A stretch of 64,000 nt of DNA from Clostridium sp. JN-9 (GCF_004103695.1 NZ_CP035280.1:2356001-2420000); one strand, 5' to 3'; shown: positions 16,844 through 26,870, counted from the first letter of the stretch. Numbers and translations: made by a program. The notes: generated by a model not told the origin, from the sequence alone.

Positions 16844-19800
16844 TTAGGCTGTTTTCTTCTTTTTCTTCTCTTCTCTGTCCCAGATTATGAATACTGCTCC
16901 AAGAATAGCTGCTGCTGCACCTATGTCTATTAGCATGTTCATGTCTACCATGGATCCTGTCTTAGGCAGATTACCTTTAGTATTGGTGGTAATGCTTGTG
17001 CCATTACCAGTAGTATTTGTGCTATTACCATCTGCAGCTGGTGTTTGTTCTTCTTTTGTCACTGCAGTAGTTGAAAGCTTCCAGTTATCAGCAACTGTAG
17101 GTGAAATAGTCTTATTGTCCTGAATGTATTTGAACATCATATTTCTAACCTGTCCGTCGTCTCCTAAAGACTTAGCTGAATCAAAAACAACAATTGAAGG
17201 ATCTCCGTTTTGTAACCCTGCTGCCTTCATAAATCCTCCTCCGCCGTTAAATCTATAGTTATTTATAGCCACTGTAAACACATCAGTATCTTTAACAAGT
17301 TTTCCATTTACCTTTAAGTTAACAATTCTGTCTCCAGATATAACCTTGCCTGTGGAATCCACTGTACATGCAGGTTTGGTCAAATCAACATCATAGGTAG
17401 CTCCATACAATTGATCCAGATTATAATCAGGAATGTTTAATACAGGGTCCTTAACTATAGCATCACTGCTGTTTGAAACCTGCTTATAATATCTTACTGA
17501 CCATTCCATCCATGCCTTTAACTGAGCTCCTGTCATCTTTACACCATATAGGAAGTTTTCAAATACATATACACTCATAATATCCTGTATAGTCACATTG
17601 CCCTTTGGAATATATGCTGATGAGCTTAAAGGAGCAGCAATAGACAATTGAGTACCTGCACCCTGCATTTGAACTTTATTTATTAAGTCCATTATGGCTG
17701 TAGGTTTTATAGTCTGATTTGCACCTGTAAATTCTCCAGTAGATTGTCCAAGTATAGTTTGTGTATATTTTAAAGTAGCATCTTCATAGGGCTGTGCTAA
17801 ATTAAGAATAGCCTGATCTGCTGCTATGGTGCTGTCCATAGGTACAGTTTTTGAAGCTATTGTTCCAATGGTTCCATCAGCATTTACAGCTATATCAATC
17901 TGTGAAACATTCTGAGCCCATTTCCCTGGTTCAGTTACAACAACATTTTTACCGCTTGGATTTTTATAATTATGCTGAGCAAAAAGTGAATGTGCATGTC
18001 CAGCTATTATAGCATCAATTCCATTTACATTTTGTGCCACTGATTTAATCTGATTTTCTGGAATTGTGTCTGTAGCGCCTTCTTCTCCACTGTGGATTGT
18101 AGCTACAACTATATCAGCTTTTTCAGTATTCTTTAAAATTGGCACCCACTTATTAGCCTCTTCTACCAAATCATTAAATTTTAATCCACTGTAATTAGAA
18201 GTATTCTCCCAGTTTGGAATACATTTTGTAGTTAATCCTAGTATACCAACTTTTATTGTTTTTCCGTTGATATTAAATGATTTAACTATATATGGCTTTA
18301 CAAAGTTGGTGTTATCTGTTGTATTATAGGTATTAGCTGATAAAACAGCTATTCCCTCAGTCTTTGCATCTTTAATAACTCTGTTTAAAACATCCAGTCC
18401 ATAATTGAATTCATGGTTTCCAAGAGTCCATGTATCATAGCCCATAGCTCCCATAACCTTCATTAATGGATACTCTGAAGTTGTATCTATCTTGTCAAAA
18501 TAATAGGATAATGGTGTTCCCTGAATAGTATCTCCTGAATCCACAAGCATAGTATTGGAATTTGATTTTCTAACACTGTTTACATAGGTTGATACCTTTG
18601 CAAGGCCCTGATTATAAGGTTTCCCTGTGTTGTAATCTATTGGATATACATTTCCATGTACATCTGATGTACCAATAATAGAAATATATTTAACGCTGTT
18701 TTCAATTCTACTGTCCATAGTAGTTATTATGCCGCTGTTTGCCTTTACATTGTCTATAAGAATGTCTCTTACTAAAACATGACTGTCTGTAAATGATGAC
18801 TTCACTGCGGGGTCTATGAATTCAGCAAATCCATCTCCACCTGTTCCAACGAAGTCATTTGTTGCCACCTTCAAGGTTTCTGTATCAGATATAGCTGTAC
18901 CGTCTGACCTTGTCAGGCTTACCACTCTGCTTCCGGATGGCTTGGACATATCATATTTAACTTTAATTCCAGACATTTGAATCCCTTTACCGCCTTCTGC
19001 AAATGCCTGCTCAAGAGCTTTGGTCAGCTGAGCTTTATTCATATTAACAGTAACTACAGTATTGTCAAAAGGTATCATATAATATATGGTGCCTACAGTA
19101 ATATCTCCTGCTGGGATATCTATTCTTATGCCGCCATTATTCTGGAATGCCACATCTGCTTTTGCATTTTGCCTTATTACATCTGTGGTCCAGTTTCCAA
19201 GATAAGATTCTCCATAAGGTGTTCCATGCTGTGTTCTTGTAAGGTTTTTGTCTGCTGTTCCTATTTTCACATTAAACACTGGTCCTATTTCATCATTGGC
19301 AGCTTTAACTATAGCCATAACACCAGCATCAGTAACGGGATTTGCAGCTTTGTAGCCGTTTGCAGCTGTTGTATCTATAGCTGTGTAGCTTGATGATGTA
19401 TTGAGAAAACTTACCTTATTTGATGAATCTACAGACATCTTTAAATCTATAAATCCCTTTCCTGCGTTGTTAGCAATTACTACGGGAATTCCATTGGCAG
19501 CTGTAGCTTGTACCTTTGTGTGTGAATGTCCGCCTAATACAGCATTAACATTTACAAGTTTATCAGCTATATCAAATACAGGACCTGTTGTTAAATCATA
19601 GTTGCTTCCTTCGTGAATAACTGCAATAATAACATCAGCTTTATTATTGTCTTTAATATCCTTTGCAGCTGCATTTATTTCTGCAGCAGGATCTGTAAAT
19701 TTATAATTCTCTACATTTGCAGGAAGCACTATTGATGGTGTTTCTGTAGATATGGCACCAACTAAAGCTATTCTTACACCATCTTTTGTTATAATTTTAT

Positions 19801-20263
19801 ATGGGTCAAATGCCCTGGTTCCATCAGATTTTTTATAAACATTGGAACATATTATAGAATAAGAAGCATCTTTCATTGTAGTATTTATTATTTTGTCTAA
19901 TGTCCAGTCAAATTCATGATTTCCAAGTGCAGTAGCTTCCATTCCAATGCTGCTCATAACCTTTTGAACAGGAACTCCAAATAAAACATTTGAAACTGGC
20001 GACCCCTGATATAAGTCTCCTCCGCCTATTACAAGGGTTCTGTTTGGATTGGAAGCCTTGATGTCATTTATATTCTTAGCTAAAACCCCTGCAACTGGAT
20101 TATTACTGGAGTCCATCAAAGCTCCATGGAAGTCTGTAATTTCAATGAGATCAAATACCTTTGAAGTATCAGCACTTACATTAATGGGCGTAATAAAACT
20201 GAAAGTTAAAAGAAATGTAGTAACCAGAGCTGTCAGTTTCTTAAATTTCAAAGACTTAAACAA
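16844..20263 (-). CDS. LPXTG-anchored double 5'-nucleotidase / cyclic phosphodiesterase
   Basis: Secreted wall protein of 1139 residues: signal peptide (about 1-31), two tandem metallophosphatase plus 5'-nucleotidase C units, a Thr/Asn-rich linker, LPKTG, a hydrophobic segment and a Lys tail. Unit 1 shows ITDFHGALMD, GGGDLYQG, GNHEFDW and GGHSHT. Unit 2 shows GTSDVHGNVY, DSGDTIQGTP, GNHEFNYG and AGHAHS. The metal ligands of both units are intact, so both may be active. Relatives such as YfkN release phosphate from 2',3'-cyclic nucleotides and 5'-nucleotides outside the cell. A TTG start follows TAGGAGGGGG. Sortase anchoring is inferred from LPKTG. Confidence 0.88.
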   Translation of the reverse strand: MFKSLKFKKLTALVTTFLLTFSFITPINVSADTSKVFDLIEITDFHGALMDSSNNPVAGVLAKNINDIKASNPNRTLVIGGGDLYQGSPVSNVLFGVPVQKVMSSIGMEATALGNHEFDWTLDKIINTTMKDASYSIICSNVYKKSDGTRAFDPYKIITKDGVRIALVGAISTETPSIVLPANVENYKFTDPAAEINAAAKDIKDNNKADVIIAVIHEGSNYDLTTGPVFDIADKLVNVNAVLGGHSHTKVQATAANGIPVVIANNAGKGFIDLKMSVDSSNKVSFLNTSSSYTAIDTTAANGYKAANPVTDAGVMAIVKAANDEIGPVFNVKIGTADKNLTRTQHGTPYGESYLGNWTTDVIRQNAKADVAFQNNGGIRIDIPAGDITVGTIYYMIPFDNTVVTVNMNKAQLTKALEQAFAEGGKGIQMSGIKVKYDMSKPSGSRVVSLTRSDGTAISDTETLKVATNDFVGTGGDGFAEFIDPAVKSSFTDSHVLVRDILIDNVKANSGIITTMDSRIENSVKYISIIGTSDVHGNVYPIDYNTGKPYNQGLAKVSTYVNSVRKSNSNTMLVDSGDTIQGTPLSYYFDKIDTTSEYPLMKVMGAMGYDTWTLGNHEFNYGLDVLNRVIKDAKTEGIAVLSANTYNTTDNTNFVKPYIVKSFNINGKTIKVGILGLTTKCIPNWENTSNYSGLKFNDLVEEANKWVPILKNTEKADIVVATIHSGEEGATDTIPENQIKSVAQNVNGIDAIIAGHAHSLFAQHNYKNPSGKNVVVTEPGKWAQNVSQIDIAVNADGTIGTIASKTVPMDSTIAADQAILNLAQPYEDATLKYTQTILGQSTGEFTGANQTIKPTAIMDLINKVQMQGAGTQLSIAAPLSSSAYIPKGNVTIQDIMSVYVFENFLYGVKMTGAQLKAWMEWSVRYYKQVSNSSDAIVKDPVLNIPDYNLDQLYGATYDVDLTKPACTVDSTGKVISGDRIVNLKVNGKLVKDTDVFTVAINNYRFNGGGGFMKAAGLQNGDPSIVVFDSAKSLGDDGQVRNMMFKYIQDNKTISPTVADNWKLSTTAVTKEEQTPAADGNSTNTTGNGTSITTNTKGNLPKTGSMVDMNMLIDIGAAAAILGAVFIIWDREEKKKKKTA

Positions 20264-20521
20264 AGTACCCCCTCCTAAAATTATAATTTAGCAGCACAAT
20301 TTTATTTGTAATTATTGTTGCATAATTATGTACTGTAATATAAATTATACCTACACTTCTTTTATTTGTAAATCAGTTTTCAGTTGTAACTATTCAGCTA
20401 TTAAAATAATTTAAATTTACTGTTATTATTAATTTATTGAAAAAAAGCCTTCCATTTATCATTATTTTTTGGTATCATAAAGCCTGTCTTGCAAAAACTA
20501 ATGATAAGGTGGTGACACATC

Positions 20522-21994
20522 GTGAGTGAAGGCCAAATCATCGAGATTTACAATCAAGGTGTATCTCAGGTTATAGGTGTTATTAAAGAATTATCAAATC
20601 AAATTAAAGAACTACAATCTCAAGTAGAAACACTTTCTAAAGAGAATAAGGCTCTAAACGAGCGTGTAAAATCATTAGAAAGCCAAGTCAACAAAAACAG
20701 TAGTAATAGCAGTAAACCTCCATCGTCAGATGGCTTTAAAAAGAAGACTAAAAGTTTAAGAACAAAATCAGGTAAAAAACCTGGCGGTCAAAGGGGTCAT
20801 GAGGGAACAACATTGTGTTTACATGATACTCCTGATGAAATTGAAATTCACAATGTTGAATTCTGTACTGAATGCGGAGCATCCCTAAAGGATGTACCTC
20901 CTGAAAGATATATTGTTCGTCAAATTATAGATATACCAGATGTAAAAGTTAAAATTGTAGAGCATAGAGCAGAAGTTAAAATATGTCCTCATTGTAAAAG
21001 TAAAAATACAGCTGCTTTCCCAGAAGAAATAAAGAATACAGTTCAATATGGAGAACGCCTAAAAGCGATAGCTGTTTACTTAACTCAATATCAGTTGATT
21101 CCGTATAAACGTGCTGTTGAACTCATTGAGGATTTATTTAACCATCATTTAAGTCAAGGTAGTATGGTAACCTTCAATCAAGACTGTCATGATAATTTAC
21201 AAGCTATAACAAATAGGATTAGAAATAGCCTTACCTCATCTACAGGAGCAGTTCATTTTGATGAAACTGGTATTTATATAGATAAAAAACGCCAGTGGCT
21301 TCATGTTGCTTCTAATAAAAATCTTACATATTATGAATGCCATGAAAAGCGTGGTAAAAAGGCTATTGATGATATTACAATACTTCCAAACTTTACTGGG
21401 ACGGCAGTCCATGATGGTTTTAAAACTTATTTTAAGTATACTAACTGCAATCATGCTCTATGTAATGCTCATATATTAAGAGAACTTAATGGTATAACTG
21501 AATTACAAGGTCAAAACTGGGCAAAGCCAATGAAAAATCTATTGTTAGATATAAAAAAAGAAGTAGATTTAGCTAATAACAAACAAAATGCTTTACCTTT
21601 AGATAAAATTCAGGATTTTGAATCTAAGTATGATAAAATACTTAAAGCTGGCATTGACGAAGACTATGCTAAAAACATTGAATTATATTCTAAAAAGAAG
21701 GTAAAGAAAAGTGCCAGTCTTAATTTACTCAATAGATTAAATGGCTATAAGGAACAAATACTTGCTTTCATGTATGACTTTGATATACCTTTTGATAATA
21801 ACTTAGCAGAACGTGATTTACGTATGGCTAAAGTTAAGCAAAAGATTTCAGGCACCTTTAGAAGTTCTGCTGGAGCTAACGCTTTTACTAGAATCCGTGG
21901 ATATGTATCTACTGTAAGAAAACAAGGCAAAAATGCCTTGGATTGCATAAAATCAACATTTACAGTGAATCAATTTGATCCAACTTTGACGTAA
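20522..21994 (+). CDS. IS66-family transposase (TnpC type)
   Basis: Transposase of 490 residues: N-terminal coiled coil (about 10-58) with a leucine-zipper look, an SSKPPSSDG motif, GKKPGGQRGH, a zinc-finger-like segment (FCTECG...CPHCKS), then the DDE core with VHFDETGIY, AVHDGFKTYF and the Glu in NNLAERDLRM. The C-terminal FRS..GA..F.RIRGY block is standard for IS66. The GTG start follows AAGGTGGTG. The frame is intact and the element has clean ends, so it may be active. Confidence 0.9.
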   Translation: MSEGQIIEIYNQGVSQVIGVIKELSNQIKELQSQVETLSKENKALNERVKSLESQVNKNSSNSSKPPSSDGFKKKTKSLRTKSGKKPGGQRGHEGTTLCLHDTPDEIEIHNVEFCTECGASLKDVPPERYIVRQIIDIPDVKVKIVEHRAEVKICPHCKSKNTAAFPEEIKNTVQYGERLKAIAVYLTQYQLIPYKRAVELIEDLFNHHLSQGSMVTFNQDCHDNLQAITNRIRNSLTSSTGAVHFDETGIYIDKKRQWLHVASNKNLTYYECHEKRGKKAIDDITILPNFTGTAVHDGFKTYFKYTNCNHALCNAHILRELNGITELQGQNWAKPMKNLLLDIKKEVDLANNKQNALPLDKIQDFESKYDKILKAGIDEDYAKNIELYSKKKVKKSASLNLLNRLNGYKEQILAFMYDFDIPFDNNLAERDLRMAKVKQKISGTFRSSAGANAFTRIRGYVSTVRKQGKNALDCIKSTFTVNQFDPTLT

Positions 21995-22053
21995 AAGCTC
22001 CGCTTAAAAAGGAACGAAGTACCTCTTTTTGGTGAACCTAAAATTAATATTAA

Positions 22054-22099
22054 CACCTTACTGTCAGATGCATAAGAATTTGAAAGTAAGGTGCTTTTT
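22054..22099 (+). terminator. Terminator inside the IS66 right end
   Basis: CACCTTACT (22054-22062) pairs with AGTAAGGTG (22085-22093) and is followed by CTTTTTT. It lies 60 bases after the transposase stop. Confidence 0.75.
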
Positions 22100-22217
22100 T
22101 ATATACTTTTTAGGGTAACTGAATAGTTACTTTCAGTTAATTTTTCACTATAAATAATAATTTTGTAATAAAAAAGAACTCCTATTTAAGGAATTCTTAA
22201 ATTGCACTTATAGTGTT

Positions 22218-23243
22218 CTAATTAAACAACTGTTTCTGCAGTTTTCCACCACTGGTTGATATTACTCCGTCTGTATACATCTGCATAAAGTTTCCATTAT
22301 AATTCGTTTCTTTGCCTGAGCCTAATTCAGTGACCACACCGCGCAGATTATCATTTACATGTATTTTGCCATTAGGTGATATATATATATCACTTTGGTT
22401 AGCCGGTTCTGTCATATTTTCGCTTTTCCATGAGGAAGTATTTTCAGAAAGGTCTCCGTAATAAACCTTTGTTACCTTATTATCCTCCAGCTGACCTATA
22501 TATACCTTATCCTCATCATCAACACCTATTAAGCATGTGTCGCTTACTCCCGGAATGGTTATCTGATGGCTGTTTCCTGTTACATATACTCTTTTATGTG
22601 TTAAATCCTCATATAGAAGTTTATCCTTATGTGGTAATAAATTTATTTTTCCAATTACATAAGCATTGGTGTCAACTTTTTTCATTTCCTTCATAATGTT
22701 TATCCAGTAAATGCTGCTTCTTTTGCCTCCCAGTGCCACCTTAACGTATATTACATTTGTTAAAGGTGAAGCCTGTATATCCACAACCTCTGCATTTTTA
22801 TCCGCCCAGGCCAGATCTTTAATCTGCTCCTTAACATCCTTATCCACATCGTAATAGGAAAGCTTAAAACTGTTGCCATTACTTGTTGAATGTTTCTCAC
22901 CAATGAGCATTCTGTTTCTGTCCGGAAGCCACTTGAAATAAGACACTTTAACTCCATCATTAAAATCTACATTATTAACTTTTCCTGTTTTAGTATTAAC
23001 AACTTTTAAGCTGTCATTATCGTAATAAGCCAGATATTTAGCATCAAAAGACACCTGTGCATTTTTTGCATTGGCAGGTATGCTTATTATAGCATCTTTA
23101 ACATTTTTGTCGGTTTTCTCCACCTTCTGTATTTTAATTTTAGACTGGGATGCCAATAAATAGTTATTCACATAAATCAATCCTGCAAACTGTAATGCCA
23201 GCGATATGGATACCCAGACTAATATTCTCCTGAAAACTTTCAT
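22218..23243 (-). CDS. Membrane-anchored beta-propeller-like protein, function unknown
   Basis: Protein of 341 residues with one N-terminal transmembrane segment (about 8-30) and an outside domain made of repeated strands of the TolB/WD-like kind: SFDAKYLAYYDNDSLKVVNT, FKWLPDRNRMLIG, IYISPNGKIHVND. This suggests a propeller but no catalytic residues are evident. It lies 26 bases downstream of the phosphodiester glycosidase gene and is probably cotranscribed, so a shared role at the cell surface is likely. I do not recognise a named family. Confidence 0.55.
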   Translation of the reverse strand: MKVFRRILVWVSISLALQFAGLIYVNNYLLASQSKIKIQKVEKTDKNVKDAIISIPANAKNAQVSFDAKYLAYYDNDSLKVVNTKTGKVNNVDFNDGVKVSYFKWLPDRNRMLIGEKHSTSNGNSFKLSYYDVDKDVKEQIKDLAWADKNAEVVDIQASPLTNVIYVKVALGGKRSSIYWINIMKEMKKVDTNAYVIGKINLLPHKDKLLYEDLTHKRVYVTGNSHQITIPGVSDTCLIGVDDEDKVYIGQLEDNKVTKVYYGDLSENTSSWKSENMTEPANQSDIYISPNGKIHVNDNLRGVVTELGSGKETNYNGNFMQMYTDGVISTSGGKLQKQLFN

Positions 23244-23269
23244 GTTCCACTCTCCCTATTAGGATAAAC

Positions 23270-24274
23270 CTATTTTACATAAATTATAGAAGGTACTGAT
23301 CTTTCACCTAATGGATCACAAGGATTGTTTATTAATTCTCCATCGTAGTACATTGTTGAAGATGAACCTCCATCAAGATTTGTTGCATTAACTGCTCCAT
23401 ACTGGATCATAATATCCTGTACATCCTTTAATGAAGCTCCCAGGCTGGATGCCTGTCTTCCATCTATTACAAGGAGTATTATGGATCCGTCTTTTTTCTG
23501 GCCTACAGCTGTTCTAGGTGCAATACCCCAGCCGCCGTCTCCGGATTTAATAGTACCATGCCCATTTACAACAAGTGCAGGGCCAAAGGAGATGATTTCT
23601 GTTACTCCCTTATCCTTCATCTCATTCATGCTGTGAGGCCCTACCAGTAATAGTCCCTTGTTTGTAAGTGCAAGTACATCTACCTTTTTATCATCATCTT
23701 TAACATCATTATGTTTTATAGTTCCATTACTCATTATTATTCCCACAGGAGTTCCGCCGGTTCCTGTCCAGTTGCCGCTGCCATCTGCTTTATCTGTAAA
23801 GCCGCCGCCGTTTACTGCTGCAATGGCGCCGTTTTCTTTGGCAATCTGGCTTGTCATCTGTCCCTCTGTACCAAGCTTTGCACTGTATCCAACCTTAACC
23901 CTTGTTGCATCATGTATAATAAGTACATATCCTTTGTATTTTGTACTCTTAACGTCATATCTTTCTATGCTGTCATCATGACTGCTGTTTAAGTTTATCT
24001 CAGCAGAACTGCTGTCCTGAACAGCTGCTTCAACGCTGTTGCTGCTAAGTATTTTGTTTATTTCTGCATCAGATAAGAACATTTTTGCAATATACTGATG
24101 TTTCAGAGTTGTCATTGCAGCTCCAACTACAGTTCTCTTAACATTTTCGAAAGGACCGTGAAAAACTATAAGAGGTGCAGTTACCCCTGTAAAAATAATC
24201 TCAAATATAATAAATGAAAGAAGAAGCTTCCATGAAAACTTTTTCTTTTTAACTTTCCTTCTTTTTTTAGGCAT
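23270..24274 (-). CDS. Phosphodiester glycosidase (NAGPA-like) family protein
   Basis: Protein of 334 residues: a very basic N-terminus (KKRRKVKKKK), a transmembrane segment (15-40), then an extracytoplasmic domain with AAVNGGGF, GTPVGI, PRTAVGQKKDG, VIDGR and NLDGGSSSTM. These are the conserved blocks of the NAGPA/phosphodiester glycosidase family, whose human member removes GlcNAc from mannose-6-phosphate. In bacteria it is often labelled exopolysaccharide biosynthesis protein. The likely substrates are phosphodiester-linked surface sugars. First gene of a two-gene operon. Confidence 0.8.
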   Translation of the reverse strand: MPKKRRKVKKKKFSWKLLLSFIIFEIIFTGVTAPLIVFHGPFENVKRTVVGAAMTTLKHQYIAKMFLSDAEINKILSSNSVEAAVQDSSSAEINLNSSHDDSIERYDVKSTKYKGYVLIIHDATRVKVGYSAKLGTEGQMTSQIAKENGAIAAVNGGGFTDKADGSGNWTGTGGTPVGIIMSNGTIKHNDVKDDDKKVDVLALTNKGLLLVGPHSMNEMKDKGVTEIISFGPALVVNGHGTIKSGDGGWGIAPRTAVGQKKDGSIILLVIDGRQASSLGASLKDVQDIMIQYGAVNATNLDGGSSSTMYYDGELINNPCDPLGERSVPSIIYVK

Positions 24275-24486
24275 ATGTTTCTTTCCTTTCTCAAAAAATA
24301 ATTTCCTGACTATTTTACTACAGATAATTAAAAACTTAAATAGAAATGTAATGTCAATACTGTAATATAAATAATAATTTACAAAATATTAATTATTGCT
24401 TTTACAGATTATTTTATCATTTTATAATATATTACACAAACCTATTTTATTATAATCAATAAAAGAAAGGTTTACAATTTGGTTAA

Positions 24487-24530
24487 TAATAATAAAAGTA
24501 CAGAACTTAATGTCTGTACTTTTATTATTA
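24487..24530 (-). terminator. Terminator at the 3' end of the PhoH gene
   Basis: A perfect 18-bp inverted repeat (24487-24504 with 24513-24530) and an 8-base loop. The stop codon of the PhoH gene (24528) lies inside the stem, so transcript end and gene end coincide. AT-rich flanks allow it to work in both directions. Confidence 0.85.
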
Positions 24531-25904
24531 CAGCATTTTTGATGCTTCCTGAGACAGTGGTGACCTCTCACATTCATCATATTTTAGTGTTATCTGGAAG
24601 CATAGGCTGCTGCCTTTCATTTTTTCTGAAGCATAGCATAATCCATTGGATCTTGAATCTAAAAATGGCTGATCTATCTGGTCAGGGTCACCTATTAATA
24701 TAAGCTTTGTTCCCTCACCCACTCTGGTTATAACCGATTTCACCTGCTTTGGTGTAAGATTTTGAGCTTCATCAATAATCATCCAGTTCTTAACTATTGA
24801 TCTGCCTCTTAAATATGCCACAGCCTCTGTGGTTATTATTCTTCTATCAAACAGTTCTTTTATTTTATCTGCCAGTTCCTTTTCATTTTTATACCTTTCC
24901 TTTTCATCTGAATCCACTAATATTTCCAGGTTATCAAAAACAGGTCTCATAAATGGAAATATCTTTTCCTCCTCAGTACCAGGAAGAAAGCCTATGTCCT
25001 CATCCATAGTAACATTTGGCCTGCACACCAGAATTCTTCTATATTCATCATTTCCTTCTTCTATTATTTTACTTAAACCAACAGCAAGAGAAAATAAGGT
25101 TTTTGCTGTGCCCGCAGGTCCTTTAACAATAACTAAGGGAGCCTTTTCAGGACTGGTAAACAGCGCTTCCATCATAAATTTCTGTCCCACATTTCTAGGC
25201 ACCAGGCCAAGTGGATTTGCTTCTTTAAAAATAAGGGGCACAATATTCCTGCCATCAAACCTGCCTAGTGCTGTTTTCCTGGGATTTTCCAGAGAATGAA
25301 TTATAACAAACTGATTAATATACAAATTGGGTATGGAATACTCCTCTAACTCACTAGAGTAAATCAAAAGAGAATTAATATTTAAGCTTTTGGTTTGATA
25401 GTATTCATCCAGTTTATCAGAAGATGCATATACCTCCATTCTGCCTGTGTACTGGCTTTCATGTTCCGGAACAACCTTTTCATAAAAGTCTTCTACCTCT
25501 ATATTAATGGTATCGGCTTTTATTCTTTCAAATGTATCCTTAGTAATAAGGCATACATCTTCCCCTTGCTCCTTAATGCCTTTACATACCTGAATTATTC
25601 TGTTATCCGGCTTGGTTTTGTCCCATGAAGGAGGTATTTCAGTATCATAATGGTTCATTTCAACTCTGAGTTTTCCTCCTCCAGGCAGCTGCACACCCAA
25701 ATTGAGCTTTCCTGACTTTCTTAGTTTATCAATCATCCTTGCAGAATATCTGGCATTAGCACCTAAATCACTTTTATCCTTTTTAAAACTGTCTAATTCC
25801 TCTAATACCACCTCTGGAATGACTACATCATTATCAGCAAAAGAAAAGATAGCTCCAGGAGAATACAGAATAACATTAGTATCTAAAACATAGGTCTTCT
25901 TCAA
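24528..25904 (-). CDS. PIN-PhoH fusion ATPase (PhoH2-like)
   Basis: Two-domain protein of 458 residues. Residues 1-140 are a PIN ribonuclease domain (VLDTNVIL, PEVVLEELDSFK, and ITKDTFERIKA provide the acidic site). Residues 230-458 are the PhoH ATPase with Walker A GPAGTAKT, Walker B MIIDEAQNLTP and IGDPDQID. PhoH2 proteins unwind and cut RNA. The TTG at 25904 (MKKTYVLDTN) lies 8 bases after GGAGG; the upstream ATG extension to 25949 has no ribosome site. It is monocistronic. Confidence 0.87.
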   Translation of the reverse strand: MKKTYVLDTNVILYSPGAIFSFADNDVVIPEVVLEELDSFKKDKSDLGANARYSARMIDKLRKSGKLNLGVQLPGGGKLRVEMNHYDTEIPPSWDKTKPDNRIIQVCKGIKEQGEDVCLITKDTFERIKADTINIEVEDFYEKVVPEHESQYTGRMEVYASSDKLDEYYQTKSLNINSLLIYSSELEEYSIPNLYINQFVIIHSLENPRKTALGRFDGRNIVPLIFKEANPLGLVPRNVGQKFMMEALFTSPEKAPLVIVKGPAGTAKTLFSLAVGLSKIIEEGNDEYRRILVCRPNVTMDEDIGFLPGTEEEKIFPFMRPVFDNLEILVDSDEKERYKNEKELADKIKELFDRRIITTEAVAYLRGRSIVKNWMIIDEAQNLTPKQVKSVITRVGEGTKLILIGDPDQIDQPFLDSRSNGLCYASEKMKGSSLCFQITLKYDECERSPLSQEASKML

Positions 25905-26016
25905 AACTATTCCTCCTCTCTCTATTACTAATATAATATGCTGGAACATAATAAATGTATTAATTAAAGTATTTTAAAAATTTTTTTATAAACTAGTGTC
26001 AATAATTTAAGTTGTG

Positions 26017-26025
26017 CATACTATA
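26017..26025 (+). promoter_or_regulatory. Possible sporulation -10 element
   Basis: CATACTATA fits the CATA(N3)TA -10 of mother-cell sigma K, 34 bases upstream of a coat-like gene. I see no convincing -35, so this is a weak call that rests mainly on the gene it precedes. Confidence 0.25.
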
Positions 26026-26058
26026 ATAACAGAGGTAAATACTATTTGGAGGTTCCTA

Positions 26059-26487
26059 ATGAGTTATAAAGACAACATACAAGATTCCGACAATGTAATG
26101 AATAAAAATGTAAGCGAGGAAATTTCAGAGAACCGCAGTAAACATCACGATAAGCACTACAAAGAAATGCCGTACCAAACCTATTCCTGCCCATGGATGT
26201 ATTCATGTCCTATGATGTACAACTGTCCCATGATGTGCGGGCACAAAACTTCAGACATGGAATATCGTGACATTGACGATGATGATGATTTATATGATGA
26301 CAGCGAATACAGGCAGCGTCCTAATTACAGGCCTGGCCGCCCTGGTCGCCCTGGTCGCCCTTATCGTCCATACAGACCATATTATAGACCATATTATCGT
26401 CCTTACAGGCCATACTATTATCCAATGATCTATCCTATTTATCCTTATTCATATCCATCTTATTATGAGGATTATGAAGAAGATTAA
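26059..26487 (+). CDS. Pro/Tyr/Arg-rich coat-like protein
   Basis: Protein of 142 residues with three zones: a polar N-terminus; a Cys/Met/Pro zone with three related units (SCPWMYS, SCPMMYN, NCPMMCG) and an acidic run (DIDDDDDLYDDSEY); and a C-terminus of iterated GRP, YRP and YY repeats. Such Tyr- and Cys-rich compositions are typical of proteins cross-linked into spore coats. No family is recognised, so the coat role is inference. GGAGG lies 9 bases before the ATG at 26059; the longer frame from 26014 has no ribosome site. A terminator follows. Confidence 0.6.
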   Translation: MSYKDNIQDSDNVMNKNVSEEISENRSKHHDKHYKEMPYQTYSCPWMYSCPMMYNCPMMCGHKTSDMEYRDIDDDDDLYDDSEYRQRPNYRPGRPGRPGRPYRPYRPYYRPYYRPYRPYYYPMIYPIYPYSYPSYYEDYEED

Positions 26488-26534
26488 ATAACTTTTATCG
26501 TATTGCCAGGTTACGCACTTTTTGCGTTTTCATA

Positions 26535-26572
26535 AGACTGTTTCATGGGTTCATGGAACAGTCTTTCATTTT
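26535..26572 (+). terminator. Terminator after the coat-like gene
   Basis: AGACTGTTTCATG (26535-26547) pairs with CATGGAACAGTCT (26552-26564), one G-U, followed by TTCATTTT. Confidence 0.75.
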
Positions 26573-26753
26573 ATAAAAAATTTTTAGAAATATTGCAAGA
26601 ACACTTGCATTTTATATATACTTAGAGTTATAATTATTCATGAAGAGAAGATACAAGATAATAAATGAATAATTTCAGTTTATATATTATAGCATTTTAA
26701 TTCTTACAAATCATTTATTTTAAAATAATAAAGTTATGAGCGGGGTGTTAATT

Positions 26754-26870
26754 ATGATGAGTATAATGTTAGTTTTAGCTGGTTTAATAGCTTTATCAAT
26801 TGCTATTGATCCATCTGAGAAAAGATTTCCAACAGTAAAGGATATTAGTTTAATAGTACCATGCAGATAA
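26754..26870 (+). CDS. Small membrane peptide, 38 aa
   Basis: A GGGGTG ribosome site stands 6 bases before tandem ATG codons. The peptide starts with a hydrophobic helix (MSIMLVLAGLIALSIAID) and ends in a short polar tail with a Cys near the end. A good terminator lies 38 bases downstream, so it is likely a real transcript unit. No family recognised. It is the last chromosomal gene before the prophage attachment site. Confidence 0.5.
   Translation: MMSIMLVLAGLIALSIAIDPSEKRFPTVKDISLIVPCR

Larger units (their letters stand above)
20378..22138 (+). mobile_element. IS66-family element with 8-bp target duplication
   Basis: The ends are GTAACTATTCAG (20386-20397) and its exact inverse (22119-22130), giving an element of 1745 bp. 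Outside both ends stands the same octamer TTTCAGTT (20378-20385 and 22131-22138), an 8-bp duplication as expected for IS66. Only the large transposase gene is present; the small accessory genes of classical IS66 are absent. The perfect duplication suggests a recent insertion. It lies between the nucleotidase and the beta-propeller gene and breaks no reading frame. Confidence 0.85.

Noticed and set aside
26754..26870. Type I toxin
   Set aside because: Hydrophobic and small, but no antisense promoter or overlapping RNA could be recognised; left as a peptide of unknown role.
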